Of a stretch of 64,000 bases of DNA, positions 1-10,600 are shown in pieces (within the stretch, counting starts at the first letter, position 1; each line of letters begins with the position of its first letter). This DNA comes from an uncultured Clostridia bacterium. GTDB taxonomy: Bacteria; Bacillota; Clostridia; Christensenellales; Borkfalkiaceae. The translations under genes were made by a program, and so were the position numbers. Location: assembly GCA_934271735.1 (NCBI GenBank), contig CAKQSB010000008.1, forward strand, positions 19,212-83,211. Direction: 5' to 3'. The notes below the pieces were generated by a model. It saw only the letters and a program-made list of their open reading frames with translations. It searched no databases and was not told the DNA's origin.

Positions 1-2
1 GA

Positions 3-1190
3 AACATTCAGACCGCCGCGGAAGACGTACTTTCCGGAAACACCGTTATTTTTATCGACGGCAAAAACAAAGCCATAAGCGTGGACTTAAAAAAGTTTGA
101 AGTGCGCGCTATTTCCGAACCGCCCACGGGACTTGCGGTAAGAGGTCCTCGTAACGGTTTTACGGAAAGCATAAAATCGAATTTAAGCCTTGTGAGAAGA
201 TATCTTAAATCCACAGATCTGAAAGTCGAAACGACGGAAAAGGGAAAATACACAAAAACAAGTATCGCGATAATTTACATCGACGGAATCGCAAAACCCG
301 AAACCGCCGAAAAAGTCCGGAAAAAAATCGAAAATATAAATATTGACGGTATTCCCGACAGTTCGTACGTGGCAAAACTTCTGAACGAGCGGAAAACCTC
401 GCTTTTCAAGCAAGTCGGTTCGACAGAACGCCCCGACGTTTTAATAGAAAGAATGTTGGAAGGACGGATAGGCATTATCGTGGACGGTTCGCCGTTCGCT
501 TTAACCCTCCCCTATCTTTTAATCGAGGATTTTCAAGCCGCCGAGGACTATTACATCTCGCAATACCGCGCAAATCTCGTGAGGGCTTTGCGAGTTGTGG
601 CAATGATTTTTTCCATTCTCCTGCCGGCGGTGTTTGTTGCGGCGCAACTTTTTCACTTGCAGATAATTCCGCTTAACTTCTTGCTGACGATTGTAAACGG
701 AATTAAAGAAATACCGTTCTCGCCGAGTCTCGAAATGTTCTTTGTGCTGCTGATTTTCGAGCTGCTCAACGAAACGAGCGTGAGAATGCCGAAATACGTC
801 GGTATGGCTCTTGCGGTCGTAGGCGCGCTCGTTCTCGGCGAAACGGCGGTAAATGCAGGGATAGTTTCCACGCCCGCGATTTTAATTATGGCTCTTTCGG
901 GAATAAGCATTTACGCTATACCCGAGATCGTCGAAACAACTTCGGTTTTAAGGTTTATTTATCTTCTCGTGGCGGGGTCTCTCGGCGGCTACGGTCTTAT
1001 CTCTTTAACAGCCTTTCTCGTTTTGTACCTCGCTTCCGCGGATAACTACGGAGCGCCGTATCTCGCGCCGTATTCTCCCGTTATACTGAACGATTTTCAG
1101 GACGGACTTTATATGAACAACGTTATCGGAATGACGAAACGTCCGCTTTCTCTCGGCGCGAAAAACAAAACGAGACAAAAACCCGATTGA
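3..1190 (+). CDS. gerAA: GerA-family spore germination receptor subunit A, 5' partial
   Basis: The reading frame is open to the left edge, so the true start lies outside the window; 395 residues are visible of a usual length near 480-500. The visible part starts inside the soluble N-terminal domain (LSGNTVIFIDG) and contains the family signatures RGPRNGFTESIKSNLSLVRR and EDYYISQYRANLVRALR, followed by four to six hydrophobic segments. GerAA proteins sit in the inner spore membrane and, with the B and C subunits, sense germinants. A GTG codon at 81 gives an apparent start, but homology-like sequence continues upstream of it. The gene is followed after 25 bases by gerAB. Family assignment is firm; the ligand cannot be read from sequence. 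Confidence 0.93.
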   Translation, partial: NIQTAAEDVLSGNTVIFIDGKNKAISVDLKKFEVRAISEPPTGLAVRGPRNGFTESIKSNLSLVRRYLKSTDLKVETTEKGKYTKTSIAIIYIDGIAKPETAEKVRKKIENINIDGIPDSSYVAKLLNERKTSLFKQVGSTERPDVLIERMLEGRIGIIVDGSPFALTLPYLLIEDFQAAEDYYISQYRANLVRALRVVAMIFSILLPAVFVAAQLFHLQIIPLNFLLTIVNGIKEIPFSPSLEMFFVLLIFELLNETSVRMPKYVGMALAVVGALVLGETAVNAGIVSTPAILIMALSGISIYAIPEIVETTSVLRFIYLLVAGSLGGYGLISLTAFLVLYLASADNYGAPYLAPYSPVILNDFQDGLYMNNVIGMTKRPLSLGAKNKTRQKPD

Positions 1191-1215
1191 ACGTTTTGAA
1201 TTATTGAGGTGTTTT

Positions 1216-2310
1216 ATGAACAACGACAAGCTTTACGTAAGGCAGATATGCTTTTTATTCGGCGCGTTTTTGTTGCCGATAAAACTTATCACCATGCCCG
1301 CCTTAGCTGCAAAAGCAGCCGCCGAAGCTCTCTGGCTTCCCGCGGCGATAAATTTTGTTTTCGACGGGTTAATGGTTTTTTTCATACTTTATATGGCAAA
1401 TAAATTCGAAGGTATGACGATATTCGAAATAGTAGAAACAAACTTCGGAAATGCAGGAAAATTTATATTTTCGTTCGCGTTTTTACTGTTCTTTATTGCA
1501 AAATCCTATATACCGCTCGTGGAACACAGAAATTTTATAGAAATCGCGCTTTACGAAACAACGCCCGCGTTATGGATTTTTCTGCCGGTGTTTATCTTTT
1601 CGGCTTTCTTTTCTTATAAAGGATTAAGGGGCGCGGCGAGAACGGCAGACGTGACGATATGGTTTACGGCTATCGGGATAATAATTCTGACGTCTCTTTC
1701 CGTCGCTTCGTCCGATTTTAGCAACTTATTCCCGCTTATAGACGTTCCTTTTAAGAATATCGCGGAAGGCAGTCGCAACGTTTCGCTCTGGTTTTTCGAC
1801 AGCCCTTATCTCCTATTTTGTCTCGGACATTTCAAACCCGAGAAAAAACAAACGGCGAAAATTGCGGGGGCTTATTTCGGCTTTGCCGCCATTGCGATTG
1901 TTTATATGCTCATTCTTCAATGCGAATTCGGCAATCTTACCGAAAGGCAGTTCTTTTCGCCTATAAAAATGGGAAAATACAGCGTTTCTTCGGCTAATAT
2001 CGGGCGCGTGGATTATATCGCCGTCAGCGCGATTATTTTCTCATGCGTGTTCGGTTGCGCCCTGCCGCTCGTTTTCGCGACGATATGTCTTGAAAAATGT
2101 TTCCCGTTTAAACATAAAATTCTTCCGTGCGTTATCGTGAACGCGTTTATGGGCATAACCGTTATGTTTACGGACAATTACTATTTCACCGCGCGACAAA
2201 TTTTTCAGGATTATTTAACGCCGATTTTCGTTTGTTTTTCGCTTCTGCCGCTTATTTCGGTATTTTTGAAGAGCGACAAATCGAAAAAGGAGGGTTTATG
2301 CGCTTTATAA
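1216..2310 (+). CDS. gerAB: GerAB-family germinant receptor permease subunit
   Basis: A 364-residue polytopic membrane protein with about ten hydrophobic segments, the size and organisation of the GerAB/spore permease family (APC superfamily). It begins MNNDKLYVRQICFLFGAFLL, a typical N-terminal segment of the family. I chose ATG 1216 because GAGG at 1206-1209 gives a good ribosome binding site; a TTG at 1204 is in frame but overlaps that site. GerAB is thought to bind or conduct small germinants such as amino acids in the receptor complex. It overlaps gerAC by 13 bases, so the two are translationally coupled. Confidence 0.92.
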   Translation: MNNDKLYVRQICFLFGAFLLPIKLITMPALAAKAAAEALWLPAAINFVFDGLMVFFILYMANKFEGMTIFEIVETNFGNAGKFIFSFAFLLFFIAKSYIPLVEHRNFIEIALYETTPALWIFLPVFIFSAFFSYKGLRGAARTADVTIWFTAIGIIILTSLSVASSDFSNLFPLIDVPFKNIAEGSRNVSLWFFDSPYLLFCLGHFKPEKKQTAKIAGAYFGFAAIAIVYMLILQCEFGNLTERQFFSPIKMGKYSVSSANIGRVDYIAVSAIIFSCVFGCALPLVFATICLEKCFPFKHKILPCVIVNAFMGITVMFTDNYYFTARQIFQDYLTPIFVCFSLLPLISVFLKSDKSKKEGLCAL

Positions 2311-3554
2311 GGACTTACTTTCTGCCTATTCTGATAGCTTTTGCGATGCTTCTGTTTTTCACGCACGATTTCGGACTTATCGATATCGAACACACCGCGG
2401 TAATCGTTGCGTTAGGCGTGGATAAGGGCGATAACGGGCAATATGAAATTTCAACGCAGATAGCCATTCCGCAGGCATCGGCATCCGAAAACTCGAACAG
2501 CGAATCCATTATTTCAGCTAAAGGCAAAACCATAGGCGAAGCAATCGATAAAATTGCGGTAAACACGGGTTGGTATCCGCTATTTTCGTTCTGCAATCTT
2601 ATCGTTTTAGGTCAGAACGCATTAGGCGGAAACATTATGGATATAATGAATTTTTTTATCCGAACGGACAGAATCCCCGACTCCGCAACCCTTTGCGTGA
2701 GCGAAGTTCCCGCGAAAGAACTGCTGCTTTCAAACACCCCGCTCGACTCCGTTTCTTCGTTCGCCATTCAAAAAATACTCGAACAGGATTACGCCAAACT
2801 CGACCGTATCGCAAACGTAAACGTTAAAAATTTCGTTGACGGATACTATTCGAAATCTTCAAAAGGGTATTTGCCGCTTATCAAAAAAGTTCCTTCGGGA
2901 GACGGAGACGAAGCGCAAGCTAAAGGCGGCTCGAATGAAAAATCCGGCGGCTCGGGCGGTTCGTCCTCGGGCGGCTCGGGTGGTTCGGGCGGTTCGGGCG
3001 GAAACTCGGGATCTTCCGACAGCGAGGTTTACGACGCTTCGACAACGATTTTTTTTTCAAAAGGCATTGCAGCGGGAACGCTTTCCGCGGAAGAAACTCT
3101 GCTTTTTAATCTGAAAAACAGAAACTCGATCGATACGTTCGTTAAGCTTGAAAATATTGAAATTAACGGGCAAACGACGGATTTACTTGTGGAGATAGAC
3201 GAAACGCATAAAAAATACGGCTTTAAATTCGAAAACGACAAACCCGTTTACGAAGTAAAACTTGAAGCGCAATGCAGAATCGAAAGCGCGAACGCCGATT
3301 TCCCCGTTTCCGAACTTTTCCCCTCTGCAAATGCGCCCGAAAGCGTTTTAAGAGCAACCGAAAAAAAACTTACGGAAATATTTGAAAATTTATATAGAAA
3401 ATTACAGATTGCGGACTGCGATTTATTTGAAATCAAAAATTCGCTGTATAAATTTCATTATCCAAGATACGAACTTTTAAAAGACGATATATTAAGCTCC
3501 ACAAAGCTGAAAATCGAGATAATCTGCAGTCCGAAAAATACGACAAGAGTTTAA
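2298..3554 (+). CDS. gerAC: GerAC-family germinant receptor subunit C, with Gly/Ser linker and no lipobox
   Basis: A 418-residue protein starting at ATG 2298 behind a strong AGGAGGG site at 2288-2294, inside the end of gerAB. After one N-terminal hydrophobic segment comes the GerAC N-terminal signature (AVIVALGVDKGDNGQYE), then the middle domain, then the C-terminal GerAC domain from about residue 260. GerAC is normally a lipoprotein of the inner spore membrane. Two things are odd. The N-terminus (MRFIRTYFLPILIAFAMLL...) has no cysteine, so it should be an uncleaved signal anchor rather than a lipoprotein. A Gly/Ser-rich linker of about 30 residues is inserted between the domains (DNA 2926-3020). 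The reading frame is intact and the gene is followed by a terminator. Confidence 0.9.
   Translation: MRFIRTYFLPILIAFAMLLFFTHDFGLIDIEHTAVIVALGVDKGDNGQYEISTQIAIPQASASENSNSESIISAKGKTIGEAIDKIAVNTGWYPLFSFCNLIVLGQNALGGNIMDIMNFFIRTDRIPDSATLCVSEVPAKELLLSNTPLDSVSSFAIQKILEQDYAKLDRIANVNVKNFVDGYYSKSSKGYLPLIKKVPSGDGDEAQAKGGSNEKSGGSGGSSSGGSGGSGGSGGNSGSSDSEVYDASTTIFFSKGIAAGTLSAEETLLFNLKNRNSIDTFVKLENIEINGQTTDLLVEIDETHKKYGFKFENDKPVYEVKLEAQCRIESANADFPVSELFPSANAPESVLRATEKKLTEIFENLYRKLQIADCDLFEIKNSLYKFHYPRYELLKDDILSSTKLKIEIICSPKNTTRV
2926..3020 (+). repeat. Gly/Ser codon repeat inside gerAC
   Basis: This stretch consists of tandem variations of the 9-base unit GGCGGCTCG / GGTGGTTCG / GGCGGTTCG, coding for a run of Gly-Gly-Ser triplets. 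It is in frame. Such short-unit arrays are prone to slippage, which would change linker length in steps of three residues. Confidence 0.75.
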
Positions 3555-3711
3555 TTCGTTCTGACATATCGGGTTGCGTCCTCTTCCGTCTTTTACTCGC
3601 CGAAGCTCGTAAAACCTTCCTTTTCCAAAGGGAGAATGCAAGATAGGAAATCGCCGAGACCGTAATTTTATCTGACCGATTGTAAATGAAAAATGTCAAA
3701 TATTTAAACAA

Positions 3712-3746
3712 CAAAAAACGAGAGGAAATTTCCTCTCGTTTTTTTG
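3712..3746. terminator. Bidirectional intrinsic terminator between gerAC and the 3778-7302 lipoprotein gene
   Basis: The inverted repeat AACGAGAGGAAATTTCCTCTCGTT (two arms of AACGAGAGGAAA) is flanked by an A-tract on the left and a T-tract on the right. It can therefore stop both the gerA operon (plus) and the convergent lipoprotein gene (minus). The 157 bases between gerAC and this hairpin show no gene that I can support. Confidence 0.9.
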
Positions 3747-3777
3747 TCGCTTAAGCTTAAAATGCTTTTAATAAAGC

Positions 3778-6700
3778 TTACTGTTTTGCAAATGTTGCAT
3801 TATATTCGTTATCACCGCCGTCGCTAAGATGTACGACCAAATCAGAACCTTTTAACGTTATTGTATTTTCATTGTTATTAAAACCGGGCATATCAGAAAC
3901 ACTGTATACTCCTTCGGATTTTAAAGTATAAGTAAATGCAGTACCGTTATAAGTTCCGTTGCCTTTTCCGTCGAGAACGATAACGTTAGAATCTGCTTTG
4001 TAAGTTCCTTCGAGACCGTCGGTCACATCGGGTTCTTCGGCAGCGGTGTAAGTTACGCTCTTCTTTTCGGTAGTCAAATCCTCGTAAACATCATCATAGC
4101 CCTGAATACAATCATGAGTTATAACTATATTGCCGTCGATAAGAGTTATTACGAAATCTCTGCTCCAGGTTTTGTATTTGTCCTGTCCTGCGTCTTCGTC
4201 TTTAGCCGAGTAAGTCAGGATAGTACCGTTCCAGTTCGCTTTTACTTTAACCGCAACGCCGTTTATCAAAACAACCGCCGTTCCGTTATTTACCGTGATT
4301 TTAACGGTATTATCTCCGTTTACAAAGTAACCCGCGAAATCTTCGATATGGCTTACGGGGGTATATCCGTCAATTGCGAAAACCACTTTCTTAGCTTCGT
4401 TTACGAGAACTTTTCCCTCGTCCGAAAGAACGTATTCGCCCTTGTAGCTAGACACTTCTTTGCCCGCAATGGTTATCGCGCCTGTTTCGGCTTTTACGGT
4501 GTAAGTGCCCGCATATTCGGTCGACGAATAACTACTCTTGTAAAGAACCGCAGCTCCGCCGAATCCGTCGAGCGTAAGCGTGTATTTCGCATCGCCGTAT
4601 CTGACGTAATGTCCGTATTCTCCGACAGCCGCAGCTTCCGCAAAAGCTCCGTCCGCAACGGTAAATCCTTTAACGGACTTACCGTCCGCACCGTAAAGAA
4701 CGACGACTTCCGCAGCGTTTTTCTTGTAAGTGTAAGTTGCTTCGGCTCCGTCTTTTATAAGAACGGCGTTTCCGAATCCGTCGAGTTTCAAAGTTCCGAG
4801 ATCCGCGTTTGCGTACTCGCCCTTAACTTTGTCCGCTCCGACCATCGTGCTTGCGGAAGTAATCTTATACTGAGCCGTGTATTTCGTGGACGAACTTTCT
4901 CCGTTATAGAAAGCATATTTTACGGTGATTACATTACCTACCGCAATTTCGCCGTCGACCGTAGCTATAGCATACTTACCGTTCTTGGCGAATACGTACT
5001 TAAATCCGTCTCCGACTTTATGAACGTAAAGATTTGCGCTATCGGCAGATACGTCCGCTCCGTAATAGTAATTCACGAAACCGTCCGTTTCAGAACCGCC
5101 TACATAAATCTTCGGGTCTGCGGTAAGCTCGCCGCATTTAATGTTACCGGAGAGATATTTACCGTTGATAGTTTCAAGCTTGGAGGATGTTTTATATTTG
5201 ATAACGAGAGCCGAAGTTTTTCCGCTTACGTAACCGAAAGTGGTTTTGCTCGAACCGTAATGAGTTACGATACCCTGCTCGTTGATTACAAGATAATCGC
5301 TCTTGTTAAGCCTGTAAGTGCCGGATTTGAATCCTTTTACGAGTTCCGGGACGACGAGATCGGTTGTTATAGTAACGAAATCTTCGTACGTCGCGTCGTA
5401 GTAGTAATCCGATACGGATATTCCGCCGTCAATCTTCTTGGTTACGGTTAAAGTGTGCTTTTCGCGCGAGGTGTAATAAGCGGAAGCCGTTAAAACACCG
5501 TTTTCGAACGTGAACGCAGCGTCGACTGCTTTATCGAAAGACAACTTGCCGTTAGCCGCATCGACAAAAAGCATAGCTTCTTTTCCGTCGTCGTTGCAAA
5601 CAAAGTAGCCGTCGTAATCTTCTTTCGCGACCACAAACGACGTGAATACGTCTCCTTCTTTAACTTCGACGTCGGCATCGGCTTTAACATTTTTCGCGTT
5701 ATACCAACCGAAGAAATATTTACCTTCCGCCAAAACGGGAGCTTCGGGAATGGTAGCCGCGGTGAGTTTGGAAACCCCGTCCGCAATGGGAACGTAGACA
5801 ACAACGTCGTCTGCGCCGTCCGCCTTGAAAGTTACTTTGTTGGCGACTTTAACGTCTTCTCCGACAAAGATAACGCTTTTATCGAAAGTTGACATATCGT
5901 CGAATTCCGAATTATCGATAACGCTGTACCAACCGCCGAATTCGCAGCCGGCTTTGGCTTCGGGATCGTTAAGAGCGAATGTATCTTCGTCTACTTTGCC
6001 GCCTTTAAGTTCGGCGACATAATAAATTTCATGATTATAACTGAATACGACGTACTGCTTCTTTTCGAGGTTTATGTCATAACCATATAAAGAATCGTCG
6101 CTGAAATAATGAATCGTTCCGTCTTCGTTAAGGCTTATCGTAACGTTTTCGTAAGAACCTTTGACGACAATGGAACTACCCTCTGCCGAAACGACTTTAC
6201 CGACTTTTGCATAGTCTTCGGGATTTGCCGTGGACATCAGGTAAACACCTTTTTCGCCTATCGAAACGAATACGTAAGACGTTCCGTAATCATCTACGAC
6301 TTTTGCCGCCCAGTTGCCGATAAGAGCTTCGGGGATTACGACAGGATCGCCGATATCCGTGTTAAGAATTTCATCCGCGTCTCCGCCTGTGAGTTTCCAC
6401 TCGCCCGCGTCATACTGAATATATCTCTGACTTCCGTCAAGATAGAAAGAATATTTCTTCGAAGATTCGCTGAAATCGAATTCAAAGCCCTGAACGCCGT
6501 CCACAAGAACGAACGAGGTGTTGATAATGATTTCAGTTCCCGCATCGGTAACGAATTTACCGACAAGACCCGTTTCGTCCGCGCTTATCGCTTTGTCGTA
6601 AACAAGAGATATCGTTCCCGAAACGGAATAATCGTTTACGGAAGCGACCATATACGAGCCATACATCTGACCTATACTGTAAGTAACTTCTCCTACAGTA

Positions 6701-7302
6701 AAATCAAGAGAGCCATACTCTTCATTGTAAACTACTTCCGTTGCGTCGGCAGCGTCCGCGGCGCCGATTTTGAAGGAAACACCCTCGCCGTCGACAACAA
6801 TTTTGTAACCTACGGAGTTGGACATAGAGTCCTTTCCTTCACCGCGCCATTCGCCGACAAATTCAGCCTGTATCTTGCTGAACTTAGCAACGTAAACGGC
6901 ATTTGCGGTTACGGGAGCGGCCGCATCGAATTTAACTTCTCCGTTAAACCAACCGTAGAAAACAAAATCGCTTGCGGGTTCGGCGGGAATATCGCTTTCC
7001 GCTACGACTTCGCCCTCTTTAACTTTTACCGTTTTAACGATTTCTTCTCCGTTTTTAAAAGTGATTTCGTAAGTGACCGCGGGAACAACCTCGCTCACGC
7101 TTTCACTTTCCGTTCCGCTTTCACTCTCCGAGTCTTTCACACTGTCGGAAGCACTGTCTTTTACGCTTTCAGACCCCGTAGCGGTACTCGATGAATCCGA
7201 ACCGGCGGAATCCTTCTTCCCGCATGAGGAAAGAGAGGCAAACGCAAAGACAAGCGAAAGAACAACAACCAGTACGAATAAAACCGATTTCTTCTTTGTC
7301 AT
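3778..7302 (-). CDS. Giant surface lipoprotein with InlB-type and beta-repeat modules
   Basis: A 1174-residue protein with a signal peptide and lipobox (SLSSC, Cys27), followed by an acidic Ser/Glu-rich stalk (about residues 28-70). An InlB/Flg_new-type beta-grasp repeat follows (YEITFKNGEEIVKTVKV... FYGWFNG...ANAVYVAKFSK, about 72-145). Two degenerate GGWY / FFGWYNAKN versions lie near 455 and 540. The rest is a series of about 70-90-residue beta-rich units of the form G-[TEK]-Y...L-x-LDGFG-x-A...Y. I recognise no catalytic motif. RBS AGGAG lies just upstream of the ATG, and a good promoter lies at 7373-7402. It is probably lipid-anchored on the outside of the membrane and acts as an adhesin or binding protein; the ligand is unknown. 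It is monocistronic. Confidence 0.85.
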   Translation of the reverse strand: MTKKKSVLFVLVVVLSLVFAFASLSSCGKKDSAGSDSSSTATGSESVKDSASDSVKDSESESGTESESVSEVVPAVTYEITFKNGEEIVKTVKVKEGEVVAESDIPAEPASDFVFYGWFNGEVKFDAAAPVTANAVYVAKFSKIQAEFVGEWRGEGKDSMSNSVGYKIVVDGEGVSFKIGAADAADATEVVYNEEYGSLDFTVGEVTYSIGQMYGSYMVASVNDYSVSGTISLVYDKAISADETGLVGKFVTDAGTEIIINTSFVLVDGVQGFEFDFSESSKKYSFYLDGSQRYIQYDAGEWKLTGGDADEILNTDIGDPVVIPEALIGNWAAKVVDDYGTSYVFVSIGEKGVYLMSTANPEDYAKVGKVVSAEGSSIVVKGSYENVTISLNEDGTIHYFSDDSLYGYDINLEKKQYVVFSYNHEIYYVAELKGGKVDEDTFALNDPEAKAGCEFGGWYSVIDNSEFDDMSTFDKSVIFVGEDVKVANKVTFKADGADDVVVYVPIADGVSKLTAATIPEAPVLAEGKYFFGWYNAKNVKADADVEVKEGDVFTSFVVAKEDYDGYFVCNDDGKEAMLFVDAANGKLSFDKAVDAAFTFENGVLTASAYYTSREKHTLTVTKKIDGGISVSDYYYDATYEDFVTITTDLVVPELVKGFKSGTYRLNKSDYLVINEQGIVTHYGSSKTTFGYVSGKTSALVIKYKTSSKLETINGKYLSGNIKCGELTADPKIYVGGSETDGFVNYYYGADVSADSANLYVHKVGDGFKYVFAKNGKYAIATVDGEIAVGNVITVKYAFYNGESSSTKYTAQYKITSASTMVGADKVKGEYANADLGTLKLDGFGNAVLIKDGAEATYTYKKNAAEVVVLYGADGKSVKGFTVADGAFAEAAAVGEYGHYVRYGDAKYTLTLDGFGGAAVLYKSSYSSTEYAGTYTVKAETGAITIAGKEVSSYKGEYVLSDEGKVLVNEAKKVVFAIDGYTPVSHIEDFAGYFVNGDNTVKITVNNGTAVVLINGVAVKVKANWNGTILTYSAKDEDAGQDKYKTWSRDFVITLIDGNIVITHDCIQGYDDVYEDLTTEKKSVTYTAAEEPDVTDGLEGTYKADSNVIVLDGKGNGTYNGTAFTYTLKSEGVYSVSDMPGFNNNENTITLKGSDLVVHLSDGGDNEYNATFAKQ

Positions 7303-7330
7303 TTGTTTATTCTCCTTTTATAAAAATTTT

Positions 7331-7354
7331 AACCCCGCATAAACTCACGGGGTT
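7331..7354 (-). promoter_or_regulatory. Leader hairpin upstream of the 3778-7302 gene
   Basis: A 7-bp perfect stem (AACCCCG/CGGGGTT) with a 10-base loop lies between the promoter and the ribosome binding site, in the transcribed leader. On the minus strand it is followed by AAAATTTTTA, so it could act as a weak attenuator or a 5' stabilising hairpin. Which one cannot be decided from sequence. Confidence 0.45.
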
Positions 7355-7372
7355 GTTACCAAATTTATTCAT

Positions 7373-7402
7373 ATTATACATCCGAAAGCCATAAAACGTC
7401 AA
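7373..7402 (-). promoter_or_regulatory. Sigma-A type promoter of the 3778-7302 lipoprotein gene
   Basis: Read on the minus strand, the -35 box TTGACG (7397-7402) and a perfect TATAAT -10 box (7373-7378) are separated by 18 bases. Transcription would start near 7366. The 307-base gap 7303-7609 holds this promoter, the leader hairpin and the terminator of the upstream operon, and no gene. Confidence 0.75.
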
Positions 7403-7552
7403 ATAAATTCGCGTGGAAATAAATGAATTTCTATCGATATTTCCTATAAAAGCCATAATTTCGGCTTATAACGCTTTTAATGGTTTGATTTATGCAGAAT
7501 AAATGTATAAACATACAATCATTTATCGTAAAACCGATCGATTTTAAGCAAA

Positions 7553-7584
7553 CTTCGGGCTTTCCGATTAAAGAAAACCCGAAG
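7553..7584 (-). terminator. Terminator of the protease/Opp/lipoprotein operon
   Basis: A stem CTTCGGG/CCCGAAG, extended by TTTC/GAAA with one mismatch, lies 25 bases after the stop codon at 7610. On the minus strand it is followed by TTTGCTTAAAAT, a moderate T-tract. Confidence 0.7.
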
Positions 7585-7609
7585 CCTGATAAAAACCGTT
7601 ACTATAAAC

Positions 7610-10600
7610 TTACACTCTCGTAAGCGAATCACAGGTAAGCGTGTACGAGCTTCCGTCGTATTCGGTTACGACCGTTGCGCTCATAACTTTGTTCGCGCCG
7701 TCCCATTTCATCGTGATAATGTAAGAACCATCCGAATTCGTGCCGGTTATCGTCGATTTATCGATATTGTAAACGGCTGTTAAAATCACTTCTTTGTTAT
7801 ATGTCATCGTTCCGTCGGACTCGAGCTTGATCGTGCGACGTTCATCGCTCTTCGTACCGTAGCCGGACCAGACTCCGCTCCATGTACCTACAAACATCGC
7901 GGGAATAACTTCGGTTACGTTTCCGCTGCGCGTGAGCGAAACTTTTTCCGAACCGTAAGAAAGCGTTTTAGCGGATACGGAGAACGTGTAAAGTACGCCG
8001 TCGATCTTGAAAAATACGGTGTCTGTTCCGTCGTATAATGCGGAGAAAGGCATACCTTTGACGCTTCCCGTGAGATCCTGTTTAAGATTGAAGACGATAG
8101 CCGCTCCGCTCTTTTCGTTTCCGTTGTACATACCCGCAACGGAGGAAGGAAGAACGGGAAGTTCGGTCGTACCGGTGTAACCGTCCTTTGCAAGCCTTGC
8201 TTCGCCGAGTGCGCCGAAGTTCTTGCAGTAAGCGACCTGCTTATCATAATAGAAGTTGAATTCTACCTTGTAGTTTTCGTTGAACTCACAGTAGATTCCC
8301 GTCGAAGTTTCGGTTGCGTTTACCCAACCGTTTCTGCCGCCCCAGTTATAGAAATATACGCCTTCGAAATCTTTGTTATACATATATGCGATATGTCCGT
8401 AACCGTCGATTATAAGCTTATAATATTTCTTCGATACGGGATTTTCGGGATCGGACTTATCATCTTTGTAAGCATACCATATACCCTGATTGTTATCCGG
8501 AGTTAACATAGAAATAACGTTACCCGCATTTTTAGCCGCGGTATAATCGAATCCGATAATTGTATCGTCATTCAGAATAACGACTATGAGTTTATCGTAA
8601 ACATAATATTTCCCGCTTTTTGTTCCGCTTACGTTTCCGATTCCGTCCAGAATAAGATCCGCTCCGTTATATTTGTACGAACCTTCTTCGTTTCCGACGG
8701 GAATAAGAACATAACCGCTGTTATTTTTATCCGTTACGGAATAATCGAGATAATAAGTTCCTCCGTTTACGGTTACTTTGTCTCCCGTTGCGTAGCTTTT
8801 CGCGGAAATCTTCGCCGTAAAATCGGCTTTGCCGTCTTTAACGAGGAACGCGCGTTTATCGTTTACCGCTACAAACTCGCTTTCGCTGTAATTTAAGGAC
8901 AAAACTTTAAGTTCGCCCTCGCTGCACGGAGTCATAGCGATTTTTCTCTTGGAACCGACATTAAATTCTCCCTCGAAAATATTCTCGGTTTCGTTATAGT
9001 TAAGCGTGGTTACGTTTCCTTCGTAAAGAATCTTGAATTTATTGCCGAAAACGTAATACTGACCATAATTGGTGCTGTATTTGCTCGTATACGTCATAGA
9101 TCCGTCGGCAAGGAATCCGATAATATAATTTGTCTGTATAACGCTCGTGCCCGAAACGGAAAGATACGGGAAATAATATTTATCGACATATTTCTTTCCT
9201 TTGTGATCGGCGGTGGACGGTCTTGCAAAGTTTGCGTCTATCGAATACGCGCTGCCCGTGAGTTTAACGCTGAGCGAACCGTTATCGAGAAGCGTTATTT
9301 GCATCGAAGCGAAATAATCGCCGAGCTTGCCGCTGCCGATTACTACCGAGTTACCGTCGAGAGTATAACTTGCGGATACGCCGTCGTTAGAACGAACGTT
9401 ATCGGAGAACAACGTGATCGTATTGTCCGTGAAGTTAAGAATATCGCCGTTTTCGCTTACGTACTGACCGAAAATCTTTATGTCGTTCGCTACCGTGAAC
9501 GTGTAATCGACGGTCGCGCTCATTCCGTGTTCGATCGTAAACTTAACCGTTCCGTTTGCCTTATCGTAAACGCCCGCTACGTCGCCGTAGTTATTGAAGA
9601 AGCTTAAAATAACATGCGTTCCGTCGAATTTATAAGTTCCGCCGATAAGACCTTTCGTTATCCATTGAAGCGTTCCGTCGTTATAAAGTGCGAGTATGCC
9701 CGCGTCCGATTCTCCGTGATATTCCGAAATACCTTTATACGTACCGGAAATTTCGGAAACGTCGCCGTATTTCGCTTCGAGTCGGATATCTTTAACGACG
9801 GGGACATAATAACGATATCTCGTTCCGCTTGCCCAAACCCAGTCGAAGAAAATGTTCGAGCCTTGTTTTTCGCCCTCGTCCAGAGCGCCGATTATCGTAA
9901 ATCCGGCTTCGTCGTAAGGCTTATCGATTTCTTTTACGAGCGCGCCGTTTGCATAAAGAGACAATTTGTGCGAACCCGAAGATTTATCGTAATCTTTGGG
10001 TGCGATTTTGCCGTTTGCATAGTCCCATTCGGCGTCTGCAAAACCGAGAGTTTTTATAAACCAGTTTTTATCCGCAGATTCTTTTTCTGTTTTTTCGCCC
10101 GATTTATTTAAAACGTCGTATTTGCTGACCGCTCCCGAATAATAAGAATTTTCGCTCGTAACGCCGGCACTATAAATCAATTCGTAGTCGTCCGCCGCGC
10201 TGTAACCGAAAAGTCCGCCCGCGTAACTCTTGTAAAAAGCTGACGAAGCTTTAACGCCGACGATATTACCCGCCGAATAAGAATCGAGAACGATTACGTC
10301 TCCTCTTACCGAACCGATAATTCCGCCCGCATAAGTTACTTCTTTTGCGGTCGCTCTTACGTTCGCGTAGTTTACGCAGTTAGTAAGGCTTACGTTAGAT
10401 CCGCTCGAGTAACCGACAATTCCGCCAACGAATTCACCGCCGTAAACCTTACCCTCGGAGGAACAATTTACGAAAGCGACTGCGCCGTTCGTGCAGGAAA
10501 TGCTCCCCACAAGTCCGCCGTTTGCCGCGTTTTCGAGAACGCTGTCTTCACCCTCTTCGAATTTGCCGACAACGGTTTCGACTGCGGCGCGACAGTTACG

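Noticed and set aside
3555..3711. Possible small gene between gerAC and the terminator
   Set aside because: No start codon with a ribosome binding site and no recognisable peptide on either strand.
4114..5451. A 445-codon open frame on the plus strand opposite the 3778-7302 lipoprotein gene
   Set aside because: It has no ribosome binding site, signal or family motif, and its composition (many Arg, Phe, Val) is that of an antisense shadow of a strongly codon-biased gene.
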